Positions 10,024 through 20,990 of a DNA stretch of 64,000 nucleotides are shown here, in pieces. Each line of letters starts with the position of its first letter. Position 1 is the stretch's first letter. Origin of the DNA: Stomoxys calcitrans (Eukaryota > Arthropoda > Insecta > Diptera > Muscidae); assembly GCF_963082655.1 (NCBI RefSeq), contig NC_081552.1, positions 66,660,465 through 66,724,464 of the forward strand, read 5' to 3'. Position numbers and translations under genes: made by a program. A model generated the notes under the pieces. The model was not told where the DNA came from. It saw only the letters and a list, made by a program, of their open reading frames with translations, and searched no databases.

Positions 10024-10701
10024 TTTTATACTCACCACCGAAGGATGGGGTATATTCATTTTGTCATTCCGTTTGCAACACATCGAAATATCCATTTCCG
10101 TCCCTACAAAGTATATATATTCTTGATCAGCGTAAAAATCTAAGACGATCTAGACATGTCCGTCCGTCTGTCTGTTGAAATCACGATACAGTCTTTAAAA
10201 ATAGAGATATTGAGCTGAAACTTTGCACAGATTCTTTTTTTGTTCATAAGCAGGTTGAGTTCGAAGATGGGCTATATCGGACTATATCCTGGCATAGGCC
10301 GCATATAGTTCGATCCGACGACGTCTTGTCTTAGGCCAATAAAAGCCGCATTTATTATCCGATTTTGCTGAAATATGGGACAGGGAGTTGCGTTAGGCCC
10401 TTCGACATTCTTCGTTAATTTGGCCCTGATCGGTCCAGATTTGGATATAGCTGCCATATAGACCGATCCGCCGATTTAGGGTTTGAGCCCATAAAAGCCA
10501 CATTTATTATTCGATTTTGGGACGCCAAATTTGCCATATAGACCAATATCTCGATTTAAAGTCTTGGCCCCATCAAAAGCGCATTTCTAATCCGATATCA
10601 CTGAAATTTGAAACAGTGATTTTTGTTAGGCTTTTCGACATCTATGTTATATATGGTTCAGATCGGTTTATTTTTATGTATAACTACTAAAAAGACCTAT
10701 A

Positions 10702-11106
10702 TTATACCCTCCACCATAGGATGAGGTTTCGTCATTCTGTTTGTAACTACTTGAAAAATTCGTCAGAGACCGCATAAAGTATATATATTCTTGATCGTCG
10801 CGACATTTTATGTCGATCTAGCTATGTCCGTCCGTCTGTCTGTCGAAAGCTCGCTAACTTCCAAGGGAGTAAAGCTAGCTGCTTGAAATTTTTCACAAAT
10901 ACTTTTTATTAGTGTAAGTCAGTTGGTAATGTAAATATCCATATCGATCCATGTTTTGATATAGCTGCCATATAAACCGATCTTGGGTCTTGACTTCTTG
11001 AGCCTCTAGAGTGCGCAATTCTTATCCGTTTGGAATGCAATTTTGCACGACGTGTTTTGTTATGATATCCAACAACTGTGCCAAGTATGGTATGACGTAT
11101 TTTATT
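10702..11106 (+). mobile_element. HEL-A 5' fragment inside HEL-C
   Basis: It has 5' ATTATACCCTCCACCATAGG, GTCCGTCCGTCTGTCTGTCG and about one 153-bp unit. It then stops at about 11106, where the arm of a fold-back Tc1/mariner element starts. It sits at a slightly different HEL-C position from the other nested HEL-A copies. Confidence 0.6.
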
Positions 11107-11295
11107 CATTTCGAACCGAACACTGATTTTGGTAATAAAATTCAATGATTTGCAAGCGTTGCTCGTTAGTAAGTCTATTCATGATGAAATGTCAAAGCAT
11201 ACTGAGCATCTTTCTCTTTGACACCATGTCTGAAATCCCACGTGATCTGTCAAATACTAATGCATGAAAATCCTAACCTCAAAAAAATCACCCTT
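11107..11295 (+). mobile_element. Solo arm of the fold-back Tc1/mariner-type element
   Basis: It is essentially identical to the right arm 1947-2135 and ends AAAAAATCACCCTT followed by TA. There is no left arm or centre. It encodes only the reversed transposase N-terminus (MNRLTNEQRL-type, on minus). Confidence 0.8.
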
Positions 11296-11461
11296 TACTT
11301 ATTAGTATTAAGTCCAAATCGGAGTATATTTCGTTATAACTGCTATGGGACATAAGGTATGCAATTTTCACCGGGTTTTGATGAAAGGTGATTTATATAT
11401 ATACCCGAAGTGTTGGGTATTCAAAGTTCGGCCTGGCCGAACTTAACGCCTCTTTACTTAT

Positions 11462-11617
11462 TATACGATAAAGCTGAAATTCTGTACGTAGTTTTCTGTT
11501 ACGACTTTAAACAATCGTGCCACGTAGGGTTCAAATCCTTTGCGTAAACTTTTAGCAGAATCCATGGTGGTGGGTTCCTACTATTCGGCCAGGGCGAACT
11601 TAGTATGGTTTTACTTG
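11462..11617 (+). mobile_element. HEL-D 3' fragment
   Basis: Part of one unit is followed by AGCAGAATCCATGGTGGTGG, a TTCGGCC-AGG-GCGAA degraded hairpin and TTTTACTTGC. A HEL-A-like 5' end follows immediately. Confidence 0.6.
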
Positions 11618-11915
11618 CTATACCCTCCACCATGGTATGGGGGTATACTTATTTCGTCATTCCGGTTGTAACACCATAAAATATTCGTCGAAGACCCCAA
11701 AAAGTAATATATTATTGATCATCATGACATTTTAATTCGATCTAGTCATGTCCGTCCATCCGTTCATCTGTCGAAAGCACGCTAATTTTCGATGGAGTAA
11801 ATCTAGCCGCCTGAAATTTTGCACAAATACTTCATATAAGTGTAGGCCAGTTGGGATTGTAAATGGGCCATAGCGATTCATGTTTTGATATAGCTGCCAT
11901 ACAAACCGATCTTGT
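11618..11915 (+). mobile_element. HEL-A-like 5' fragment
   Basis: TATACCCTCCACCATGGTAT, GTCCGTCCATCCGTTCATCT and the start of the first unit (GATATAGCTGCCATACAAAC) are present. It is truncated where repeat G begins. Confidence 0.6.
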
Positions 11916-12413
11916 CCCACCCACATTTTCGCAAAATTGAAAATTGCCAAAATTCTTGTTACTGTGAATTTTGTAAAGATACCTCTTTTTTTGAAACTTG
12001 TTGTAGCTATTGGGTTCAGGAACTTACACATAGGCGTTGACATTTGGTCATTAAGTCAGAGCAGAATTTTACACTGATTGACAACACAGTGCAAATATCT
12101 TTTGGAAGGTTTATTAATGGCTTTGAATGCTAGACAACGGCAACTGCTCTTGCTGCTGCTTCGTGTGCCCAGGTTCGCATTAACGAAAATAGCCAAGAAT
12201 AGAGCTGCCTTGGAAAAATTCTAGCTCGAGTTAGGAAAGAAGCATCGTAATGCAATTTGGATTGGCGTAAAGTAGACGACTGAAGCCAGTTACAACAAAG
12301 CCATGTTTTGGTGGAAAATTGTCTTGTCACTTACGATTTCAACATTTCATATTTGGTACAAATTTTCGAATACTTGTCAAGACATCGATCATTTCTAGCA
12401 AATTTTTATACCC
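11916..12413. repeat. Unclassified repeats G (11916-12110) and F (12140-12320)
   Basis: G contains TGTTACTGTGAAT-type text and a 'GTAGCTATTGGGTTCAGGAA' segment, and recurs at 14060-14266, 26400-26655 and 43540-43825 (reverse). F contains 'CCAAGAATAGAGCTGCCTTG' and 'TAAAGTAGACGACTGAA', and recurs at 17943-18080 and 54280-54400 (reverse). Neither shows terminal repeats or coding capacity that I can see. Confidence 0.5.
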
Positions 12414-13553
12414 ACCATAGGATGGGGGTATACTTATCTAGTCAATCCGTTTGTAACACCTCGAAATTTTTATCTGGGACCCCATAAAGTATATATATTC
12501 TGGATCGTCTCGACATTCTGATTCGATCTAGGCATGTCCGTCCGTCCGTTCGTCTGTCGAAATCACGATAGCGGTCAAACGCGTAAAACTAGCCGCTTGA
12601 AATTTTGCACAGATACCTAATATTGATGGGGACTTAAAATGGGCCATATCGGTTCAGATTTAAATACAGTTCCCATATAAACCGATTTCCTGATTTGAAT
12701 TTTGAGACCCTGGAAGCCTCACTTTTTGTGCGATTTTGCACGTAGTATTTTGTTATGACTTTCAACAACTGTACTTAGTACGGTCCAAATAGGTATATAA
12801 CCTGACACAGCTCCCATATAAACCGATCTCCCGATTTGATTTTCTTAAGCCCCTGGAAGTCTCAATTTCCACCCGATTCGGCTGAAATTTCGAACATAGT
12901 GTTCTGTTACAACTTTCAACGACTGTATTTAGTACCGTTAAAAACGGTCTAAAACCTGATATAGTTCCCATATGACCCGATCTCTCATATAAACGGTCTA
13001 TAACCTGAGATAGTTCCCATATAAACCGATCTCCCGATTGGAATTCTTGAGCCCCTGGAAGCCGTAATTTTTTTCCGATTTGGCTGAAAGTTTGCTCATA
13101 GTGTTCTGTTATGATTTCCAACAACTGTGACAAGTACCGTCTAAGCCGGTCTATAACCTGACAGATCTCCCATATAAACCGATCTAACGATTTGACTTCT
13201 TGAACCCCTGGACGCCGCAATTTTTGTTGGATTGGCTGCAATTTTGCACATAGTGTTCCATTACGACTTTCAAAAACTATACTAAGTACGGTTCAAATCG
13301 GTCTATAACCTTATATACAATAGCTCCCATATAAACCAATTTCCAGATTTGAGTTCTTGAGCCCTTGCAAGCCGCAATTTGCGTCCGATTTGGCTAAAAT
13401 TTTGCATGTGGTGCTCTGTTATGACTTCCAACAACAGTGCCAAGTACAGTCTAAATCGGTCTTTAACCAGATATAGCTCCCCTATTTTAACAGAATCCAT
13501 GGTAGTGGGTTCCCAAGATTAGGCCCGGCCGAACTTAGCACGCTTGTACATGT
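12414..13553 (+). mobile_element. HEL-D element, complete (1.14 kb)
   Basis: It has 5' TTTTATACCCACCATAGGAT and GTCCGTCCGTCCGTTCGTCT at about 12536. Units centred on CTCCCATATAAACCGATCTC are spaced about 141-157 bp. The 3' signature is CAGAATCCATGGTAGTGGGT, then AGGCCCGGCCGAACTTAGCA and TGTACATGT. HEL-D differs from HEL-A in having 'CCCTGGAAGCC' where HEL-A has 'CTCTAGAGTGC'. Confidence 0.75.
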
Positions 13554-13619
13554 ATAATTTGACCCATCTCCGTTCACTGTGAAAGTAAATAAGCTATTTC
13601 GTACCTTTTGGTACGACAA

Positions 13620-14059
13620 TGAATGATTTGTTACAATATCACTTAGTCAGCTAGACCCATTGATAAATATACCGATCGGTTTAGAATCACTTTCAGATTC
13701 CATTTAGCTATGTCCGTCTGTCAGTCTGTCTGTATGTCCGTGTATTATTGTGATCAGGTTACAGGTCGAATTTATTGTCCAGCTGTCACGAAATTTGCAC
13801 ATATCACATCTTTTGCCTAAGGACAAAAGCTATTGATTTTGAAAAAAATCGGTTCAGATTTAGATATAGCTCTCATATATATCATTCATCCGATATAGCC
13901 TTTAAAGACTGTAGAACGCACAATTTTAGTCCGATCTTAAAAATATTTTGAACGAGGTGTTTTATTTGGCGTCCTAATACGTGTTCATCCGGTATGGAGT
14001 TTTAAGGCTGCAGAAGCTACATATTTGATCCGTTCTTTAAAAAGTTTAACACGAGGAGT
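13620..14059 (+). mobile_element. HEL-B fragment
   Basis: It shares with 2840-3080 the stretch 'AGACCCATTGATAAATATACCG', a GTCTGTCAGTCTGTCTGT block at about 13707, and 'GATATAGCTCTCATATATAT'. Both termini are missing. Confidence 0.6.
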
Positions 14060-14266
14060 TGTACTTGTAGTCGCTCTGGGTGTAGGAACTGGCACATCGG
14101 CGGTGACATTTGGTTAAAGTGTGAACTGAGTTTTGTACTGCTTGCCGACACACTGTTTATAGGCCGATTCTTATCTTTCAAAACCTTCAAAATGTGGTTT
14201 TCCTTGCGTTTATCTTAGTTTTATAGTGATAGTTTTGGCGAATTAGCTGCAGTATTTTGATGAAAT
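14060..14266 (+). repeat. Unclassified repeat G, copy 2
   Basis: GGTGTAGGAACTGGCACATC and AAAACCTTCAAAATGTGGTT are present. It ends AGTATTTTGATGAAA at the 5' terminus of the next HEL-A, the same end-point as the copy at 26400-26655. Confidence 0.5.
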
Positions 14267-15227
14267 TTTTATACCGTCCACCATAGGATGGGGGGTATAC
14301 TAATTTCGTCATTCTGTTTGTAACTACTCGAAATATTCGTCTGAGACCCCATAAAGTATATATATTCTTGATCGTCGCGAAATTTTATGTCCATCTAGCC
14401 ATGTCCGTCCGTCTGTCTGTCGAAAGCACGCTAACTTCCGAGTAGAGCTAGCCGCTTGAAATTTTGCACAAATACTTCTTATTAGTGTAGGTCGGTTGGT
14501 ATTGTAAATGGGCCACATCGGTCCATGTTTTCATATAGCTGCCATATAAACCGATCTTGGGTCTTGACTTCTTGAACCTCTAGAAGGCGCAAATCTTATC
14601 CGATTTGAATGAAATTTTGCACGACGTGTTTCGATATGATGTCCAACAATTGTGCCAAGTATGGTTCAAATCGGTTAATAATCTGGTATAGCTGTCATAT
14701 AAACCGATCTGGGGTCTTGATTTCTTGAGCCTCTAGAGGGCGCAATTATCGTTCGATTTTACTGAAATTTTGCACGTAGTGTTTTGGTATTGCTTTCAAC
14801 AACTGTGCTAAGTACGATTCAAATCGGTTCATAATCTGGTATAGCTGTCATATAAACCGATCTTGGATTTTGACTTCTTGAGCCAATTGAGGGCGCAATT
14901 CTTATCCGATTTAGCTGAAATTTTGCATGAGGTGTTATGTTATAACTTCCAATAACTGTGCTAAGTATGGCGTAAATCGATATAGAATCTGATATAGCTG
15001 CCATATAAACCGATCTGGGATCTTGACTTCTTGAACCTCTAGAGGGCGCAATTCTCATCCGATTTGGCTGAAATTTTGTACAAGGGCTTCTCTCATGACC
15101 TTCAACATACGTGTCTAGTATGGTCTGAATCGATCAATAGCTTGATACAGCTCTTATATAAACCTATCACCCGACTTTGCTTCTTAAGCCCCTGCAAGGC
15201 GTAATTCTTATCCGAATTAACTGAAAT
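14267..15227 (+). mobile_element. HEL-A copy, 3'-truncated
   Basis: It has 5' TTTATACCGTCCACCATAGG, GTCCGTCCGTCTGTCTGTCG and about five units. It is cut at about 15227 where the minus-strand LINE begins, so the 3' hairpin is lost. The last ~470 bp closely match 1-480. Confidence 0.75.
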
Positions 15228-15301
15228 GACAGAGGAAATGCTCCAACGTCGCATCATCTTCCCCGCATGCCCTACAGATTCTTTCACTTGCCGCACCGAT
15301 T

Positions 15302-16243
15302 TTACATAAGTGAGCTCGTAGTCCTATGTATCCTATGTATCTTGCTTCCTTTCAGTAGTAGCCTCGTCTTCTCACGATCTGTATCCCCCCATAGAATTTT
15401 CGCCGTCCTGCCGATCGTTTCGCTGTCCCACAATGTTGTATGCGCATTCGTCGCCCACTCCCTTAACTCGGACTGCGTCGACCCGAAGACTTCGTCTGCC
15501 CTTTCATTTCCCCTTACTCCTTTATGGCCCGGCACCCAATCGATGCGGATTTTCCCATCCTCAGAGAAGGCGTTAATCTGCTTCTTACACTGCAAGACTG
15601 TTCGTGACCTTACCGTCCTAGTTGTTATTGACCTTATGGCAATTTTACTGTCGGTAAAGATGTTCACACTCGGCGTCCTCGCGTTAGCACCACACCACTT
15701 CACGCATTCCGTGATCGCGCGGATCTCCACCTGCAGAACCGTATTATGATCAGGCAGTCTAAAACAAATCTCAGTCCCTGGGTTCTCAATGTAAACCCCC
15801 AGGCCCACTCTGTCCTCTAGCTTTGATCCATCCGTGTAATATGATCTTCCAGATGACAATACTAGGGTTCCGTCAATACCAGACTTTGCCGATGGCAGCA
15901 GTGCCTCGCACTCGACTTCTAGGTTCATCTCAGGTATCCGATCGGAAACCTCTTCCCTTCTTTCCAGGTTTCCTATCGTCGCCTCGATTATACCGCGATG
16001 GTATGAGCTGCTCCCATCCTCAATCCATTCTGCCATCGCCTTAAGTCTCATAGCCGCAGTGGCTGCCTCACACTTAATCAATATGTCAATGGATCGGATA
16101 TCTAGAATAGTCTTCAGTGCCCTAGTGGGCGCTATGCCAAGACAACATGTTATCTGAACTTGTTGTATGGTCCTTATGTTGCACTTTTTCTCCATAGCAG
16201 TCCACCAAACTACTGAGGCGTAAGTAAGTATTGGTCTAATCAC
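15302..16243 (-). pseudogene. LINE connection region plus RNase H domain of L2 (313-codon open frame)
   Basis: The longest open frame in the window. Residues 1-60 (ILTYASVVWW...) are the usual thumb/connection segment after LINE reverse transcriptases. Residues 134-252 are a type I RNase H: 'YYTDGSK' with Asp138, Glu173 in 'VEIRAI', Asp198 in 'FTDSK', and 'GHKGVRGNERAD' ending in Asp250. The complete DEDD catalytic set and the conserved His are therefore kept. After Asp250 the sequence jumps to 'VFGSTQSELREWA', lacking about 20 residues that copies at 7780 and 26050 retain, so there has been an in-frame deletion. It would remove RNA from the RNA:DNA hybrid during element replication. Confidence 0.85.
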
Positions 16244-16275
16244 GCTCCTGTAGAGCCAGTGGACTATCCTAGGAT

Positions 16276-17125
16276 TCAGGCCCCATTTCGAGCCTGCGGC
16301 CTACATAGTGGCCAACATCTGTGAGCCTTCTCAATACGCTCCTGAATGTAACACTTCCAATTTAGTTTACTGTCCAATACCACACCTACGTATTTGGCCT
16401 TGTCAGATATCGAAATCGTCTTATTGAGGAAACGTGGTGCGTTAGATTCGCCCACCTCCGTCTTCCTCGTGAACTGGCATATTTCAGTCTTCTCTGGGTT
16501 AACATTGAGACCTCTGGGACTAGCCCAGTCATATGCAAGGCCTTTCTGCATAGCTCGTTCGGATCCTTACCCCTTAGAAGAATTATAACATCGTCTGCAT
16601 AGCAGACGGGTTCAAATCCGTACTCTGTCAGCATCCGTAATAGGTCATTTATGGTGGTCACCCATAGGAGTGGCGATAAAATACCCCCTGTGGCGTGCCT
16701 TGTGGCACTTTCTCCCTTATATTTATGCCATGGGACGCACAATTTATCCACCTGTTTCTTAGCATATGGTTTATCCAGTCTCTAAGGACCGGTTCCACCC
16801 GGTACTGCTCTAAGTATTTTATCAGTGTGTCGGTCCGCACATTGTTAAAAGCCCCCTCGAAGTCAATGCATACCGCCAGTGTGTACGTTTTGGCATCGAA
16901 GGATTCTTCTATTATATGCATAACCTCGTGCAGGGTAGTCTCCACCGAACTTCCCTTGACATAGGCATGTTGTTTGTATTTGAGCAGTTCGCTGGATGTC
17001 ATACTCTTTATAATGGTGTCCACAATACATCTCATGGTTTTGAGTAGAAAGGACGTTAGGCTTATGGGTCTGTAGGCCTTTGGTGTCGCATAACTTGCCT
17101 TACCGGGCTTGGGTACAAACACCAC
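16276..17125 (-). pseudogene. Reverse transcriptase domain of L2 (frameshifted)
   Basis: Palm and finger motifs appear in order on minus: 'VFVPKPGKASY' and 'AYRPISLTSFLLKT' (17125 onward), 'QHAYVKGSSVETTLHEV', then 'CIDFEGAFNNV', whose Asp is the first catalytic aspartate region. Next are 'QGTPQG' followed, one frame over, by 'GGILSPLLW', and 'CYADDVIILL' with the catalytic YADD at 16590-16601. The thumb begins 'GLNVNPEKTEICQF' (to 16276). One lost or gained base near 16681, in the run of G, explains the frame change. All motif residues are present, so the domain looks only moderately old, but it cannot be translated in one piece. Confidence 0.85.
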
Positions 17126-17669
17126 CCTTGCCTTCTGGCAGGCTTTCGGAGTATATGAAAGTCCTAGTCACGCTGTGAAAATTTTGGCCAGACGAGACGC
17201 CAGAGAGTCTGCCTCTTTCTGTAGTTATGGGTTTTCATCAAAAGTCTAACATGTCCTCCATTGACTCTGCCCTCACTCCCATGTCGTCTACTAAAGTTTC
17301 AGTTTGGACATGGGTTTTTGTGAGAAACTTTTTCATCTTGGCGGCATCATTAACGCTATCGACCTGTTCGCAGAAAAGCTTCCAGGAGGCACTTTTGCCG
17401 CTAGATAATCTTGTTGTATTCCTTGAGCCGTGTGTAATACACATCCCAATAAACTTCCGCTTTCTTACGACGTGCTCTGTTAAAAACTCTGCGGACCTCT
17501 TTCCCAATATTGCGAATCTATCGAAGAACCCCACCAGTGCAGTCGTAATCCTGTTGACATTTTCGTCAATCTCTTCTATGCTTGGACAATCTAAATTATC
17601 TTGCCCAAGTCTTCCGAATTTTGTCCAGTTGGTTTTCGACTTATTCCGGAAGCTTATCTGATTCGGCGC

Positions 17670-17942
17670 TGGCTGCGCTAAACCTTATGTAGCGATGGTC
17701 AGAGAAAGAGTGTTTCATGGAGACCCCCAATCCTGATTCTCATCGATGAGATTTTCCGAGTATATCGTCACCCTAATCCTTTTAACAAAGGTAGCGGTGT
17801 TACCAATATTAAGTGATATTAGGTCGTTAGTGTTCAAGAACTCTGCCAGGGCTTGGCCCCCCTTATTAATGTTGGTACTACCCCACGATATGTGGTGAGA
17901 GTTCGCATCGCACCCTATAAGTACCTCGTTTCCTGTCTGTAC
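17670..17942 (-). pseudogene. Endonuclease (EEP) domain C-terminal part of L2
   Basis: The minus-strand translation contains 'GCDANSHHISWGSTNINKGG', the Asp-Ala-Asn/His-His motif region of endonuclease/exonuclease/phosphatase domains, then 'ALAEFLNTNDL'. A degraded 'SLTIAT' stands where the plus-strand relative has SDHRY, the catalytic Ser-Asp-His end of the domain. Frameshifts are present near 17700-17730. It would nick target DNA to prime reverse transcription. The N-terminal half is missing. Confidence 0.7.
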
Positions 17943-18262
17943 CTAACCCATTAAATACGAATGGGTAGAAAAATACCCAAGAATAAAGCTGTCTTAGAAA
18001 AATTCCAGCTTGAGCTAGAAGGAGGATTCCTTATAAAATTTGGACTGGTATAAAGTGGACGACTAAAAGTAGTTAGAAACGATTTTTCCAATGATATAAA
18101 GTCATGTTAAACATATAAAGTCATGTTTAAGGGTAAATTGGCTTGTCGAAATTCGGCAACTTTCACACAAAAAAAAAAACAAACACAAATATTTTTCACA
18201 AACTTTTTAGGAGTGAGATTTCTGGAATCTATTTTAGTGTCTTGTTGCATTTGTTGGTTTCT
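17943..18262. repeat. Unclassified repeats F (17943-18080) and K (~18190-18262, reverse)
   Basis: F has 'CCCAAGAATAAAGCTGTCTT' and 'AAGTGGACGACTAAAAG'. K, read on minus, has 'CAAATGCAACAAGACACTAA' and 'AGATTCCAGAAATCTCACTC' and matches 53714-53800 on plus. An A-run lies at 18170-18180. No coding potential is seen. Confidence 0.5.
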
Positions 18263-18269
18263 ATATTAA

Positions 18270-19696
18270 AAACTAGCTGACCCGGGCCCGCTCCGCTGCG
18301 CCTTCTTTTACTTTATATGGAACAAAAGTTTCCATTTTATATATTAGTTTTGGGGGATGGGCGGCAACTCTGTGAGTTGGCCTTGAAAATATATATCGGA
18401 TTCGTGTTCCACCTTAAAAATCCTCTTATTATACCCACCACCGAAGGATGGGGGTATATTCATTTTGTCATTCCATTTGCAACACATCGAAATATTCATT
18501 TCCGACCCTATAAAGTATATATATTCTTGATCAGCGTAAAAATCAAAGGCAATCTAGAAATGTCCGTCCGTCTGTACGTCTGTCTGTTGAAATCACGCTA
18601 CAGTCTTTAAAAATAGAGATATTGAGCTGAAACTTTGCACAGAATCCTTTTTGTCCATTAGCAGGTTAAGATCGAAAATGGGCTATATAGAACTGGATCT
18701 TGCTATAGCCCCCATATAGACCGATCCGCCGATTTAGGGTCTTAGGTCCATAAAAGCCACATTTAATATCCGATTTTGCTGAAATTTGGGACAGTGAGTT
18801 TTGTGCTAGACCCTTCGCCATCATTCGTCAATTCGGCCCAGATCGGTCCAGATTTGGATATAGCTGCCATATAGACTGATCCTCTGATTTAGGGTCTTAG
18901 GCCCAAAAAAGCCACATTAATTACCCGATTTTGCTGAAATTTGGGACAGTGAGTTGTGTTATGTACTTTAACATTCTTCTTAATTTGGCCCAGATCGGTC
19001 TAGATTTGGATATAGCTGCCATATAGACCGATCTCTCGATTTAAGGCTTTGGGCAGATAAAAAGCACATTTATTGTCGGATGTCGTCGAAATTTGAGACA
19101 GTGAGTTAAATTAAGTCCCTCGACATACTTTTGCCATATGATACAGATCGGTACAGATTTGGATATAACTGTCATATAGACAGATCTCTCGATTTAAGGG
19201 TTTGAGCCCATAAAAAGCGCATTTATTGTCGGATGTCGCCGAAATTTGGGACAGTGATTTGTGTTAAATCGGTCCAGATTTGGATACAGCTGTAATATAG
19301 ACCGATTCCTCTATTTAAAGTCTTGGCCCCATAAAAGGCGCATTTATAATCCGATTTCACTGAAATATGACACAGTGATTTATGTTAGGCTTTTCGACAT
19401 CCGCGTCGTATATGGTTCAGATCGGTTTATTTTTAGATATATCTACTAGAAAGATCAAAATTTTATTATACACAATTGAACAATGACTTGAACTTATCAG
19501 TATTTGGTCCAAATCGGAACATATTTCGATATAGCTGCTATGGAGCATAAGGTATGCATTTTTCACCGGATTTTGACGAAAGGTGGTTTACGTATGTACC
19601 GAGGTGGTGGGTATCCAACTTAATGCCCGGCCGAACTTAATGCTTTTTTACTTGTTTGAGCCTCATATTGCAATAGTCAGAAAATACTTACTATTT
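18270..19696 (+). mobile_element. Family E copy split by HEL-C (18270-18426 and 19657-~19696)
   Basis: The 5' part starts AACTAGCTGACCCGGGCCCG and reaches 'CACCTTAAAAATCCTCTTA'. After the HEL-C, 'TGAGCCTCATATTGCAATAG' continues. The uninterrupted sequence is seen in the E copy at 4491-4545, which confirms the insertion point. Confidence 0.7.
18427..19656 (+). mobile_element. HEL-C element, complete (1.23 kb), inserted in family E
   Basis: It has 5' TTATTATACCCACCACCGAA, GTCCGTCCGTCTGTACGTCT at about 18561, and HEL-C units (GATATAGCTGCCATATAGAC, GGGACAGTGAGTT). The 3' segment has GGTGGTTTACGTATG, GAGGTGGTGGGTATCC, the GCCCGGCCGAACTTAATGC hairpin and CTTTTTTACTTGTT. It is the best reference copy of HEL-C here. 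No target duplication is visible at either side. Confidence 0.8.
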
Positions 19697-19838
19697 ACTT
19701 TAATCAAATTTACTTTTTTTAAAAGTAACAGCTGATAACTGACAGAAGAAAGAATGCAATTACAGAGTCACAAGCTGTGAAAAAATTTTTCAACGCCGAC
19801 TATATGAAAAATCCGCAATTACTTTTTGGGCAACCCAA
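19697..19838 (-). mobile_element. Mariner-type element terminal fragment
   Basis: The right end reads GCAATTACTTTTTGGGCAAC then CCAA, followed by TA (19839-19840). Read on minus, this is a TTGGGTTGCCCAAAAAGTAA terminal repeat typical of mariner-family elements, followed by the subterminal 'CACAGCTTGTGACTCTGTAA'. The left limit near 19697 is uncertain, and no transposase is present. Confidence 0.65.
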
Positions 19839-20111
19839 TATATATCCGTATCTCGGAATAAGTACTACCTATTACGAAAAAAAATTTAAAGGTGGCGTCA
19901 GACTTTGATTGTTGTCCTCCCTTCTTATAGGTGTGGGTGCATTGGCACCTGTAGTCGAGAGTAGTGCTTGAAGCGAACAACGAGTCGTCAGACTACTCTC
20001 AGAAGAGACGGATAAACCAGGGGATATTCGTCCCCAGCCTTTAAGTAAAGGTGGTGTTTCTGACCCGGAATTAGACAGCGACAGTGTTAATGAAACAGTC
20101 ATCGCATCGGG

Positions 20112-20763
20112 ATGACGGCAGAAGTGAGCGATGGTTTTGCTAAGCTCACAAGCAGACCGAGGAAGGAGACAGAGGAGTATGTACCGACAGCGCAATCGGG
20201 CGAAAGTGCAGGATGCTGGAAGGATAGAACTGACATTCCAAGCACTTCTACGAAAGCTGGAAAAAGAATCAGATCTCCCGAAGGGCTAATGCTAAAATGC
20301 GTAAGAAGAAAAAGAGCGCCACGCTTTCAATTACACTGGGAAACAAAGCCAGCCATCCCGCAATGGAGACCCCAGACAGTGTCCTGCAGCGGCCCCTGAG
20401 TCTTAATGGAGGACTGTGACTTCCAAAAGGAGGCCACAACCATCACGGAAGAGGAAGATGCTCGTTGAGAATGGTAAGGAGCCGCCCTCTTACGCCAGAG
20501 TGCTAAGGAAGTACAACGAAGATGAGCCGAATTTAGCAGTCATCAATATCGGCTGTGTATCCGGTAGGATTCCACCAGATCATCGGTCCCAAGTGAAGGA
20601 TCTGGTTAACGATCAGATTTTCGAACATATGTGGAACTCTGTAGAGGGCCCACCCATACAAATAATGAGCTGCGAGTATGGAGAGGAAATCTTTACGCTG
20701 CGTTTTGCGTCGACGGAACGTACTTTGGGTGTAATATATGATTCTGATATTCGAATTTGGTGA
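20112..20763 (+). pseudogene. LINE copy L3: ORF1 (gag-like) N-terminal and middle part
   Basis: Two open frames (20112-20399 and 20416-20763) together look like the first part of a LINE ORF1 protein. A basic, low-complexity, Ser/Lys-rich N-terminus includes 'STSTKAGKRIRSPEG'. The following globular segment begins 'PPSYARVLRKYN' and contains 'AVINIGCVSGRIPPD' and 'IQIMSCEYGEEIFTLRFAS'. I recognise the latter as similar to the DUF4780-type domain that accompanies insect LINEs of this group; that is a recollection, not a search result. A stop or frame break separates the frames at about 20400. The protein is then cut by a Tc1-like fragment at about 20735 and resumes at 22868. Upstream (19890-20111) is probably 5' UTR or the degraded ORF1 start. 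Confidence 0.6.
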
Positions 20764-20990
20764 AAGAAAATATCAAGGAATCATATGACAAAGATTTTCA
20801 TGAAGAAACAGTTCGAAAAATTTTGAAATAGGCCGATTATCTTGGTCGTTTGGCCCGGAGAAAGCCTTACATATCCGAAACCCATCGAAAGAAGCGAATG
20901 GAATTCGCAAAAAGGTATACAAAATGGCTCCAAAAGTTTAGGAACGAGTCTTATGTTCAGGCGAAAATAAGTTTTGTCTACTTGAAAAAA

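Larger units (their letters stand above)
10024..11461 (+). mobile_element. HEL-C copy split by HEL-A (segments 10024-10701 and ~11298-11461)
   Basis: The left segment has 5' TTTTATACTCACCACCGAAG, GTCCGTCCGTCTGTCTGTTG at about 10156-10175, and HEL-C units. The right segment (CAAATCGGAGTATATTTCG, GATGAAAGGTGATTTATATA, then GTTCGGCCTGGCCGAACTTA and CTCTTTACTTATT) is a HEL-C 3' end. A truncated HEL-A and a mariner arm lie between them. Confidence 0.65.
15229..17942 (-). pseudogene. LINE copy L2: ORF2 with endonuclease tail, reverse transcriptase and RNase H
   Basis: This is a non-LTR retrotransposon remnant read on minus, truncated at both ends. It spans the end of an apurinic-type endonuclease domain, a linker, the reverse transcriptase, RNase H and the start of the C-terminal Cys/His region. 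A LINE carrying both an endonuclease and RNase H fits the I/LOA/R1 group; the exact clade is not resolved by eye. At least two frame changes break ORF2 (one near 16681 in the RT core, one near 16260), and there is an in-frame loss after RNase H. The 5' side abuts repeat F and the 3' side abuts a truncated HEL-A, so the 3' UTR is missing. The same family occurs at 7780-8392 and 19890-26395. Confidence 0.85.

Noticed and set aside
15267..15749. 160-codon plus-strand frame
   Set aside because: It is antisense to the L2 RNase H region, which has catalytic residues on the minus strand.
17227..17661. 144-codon plus-strand frame
   Set aside because: Antisense to the LINE linker. The same antisense frame reappears at 24364-24624 opposite L3, showing that it is a shadow of the coding strand.
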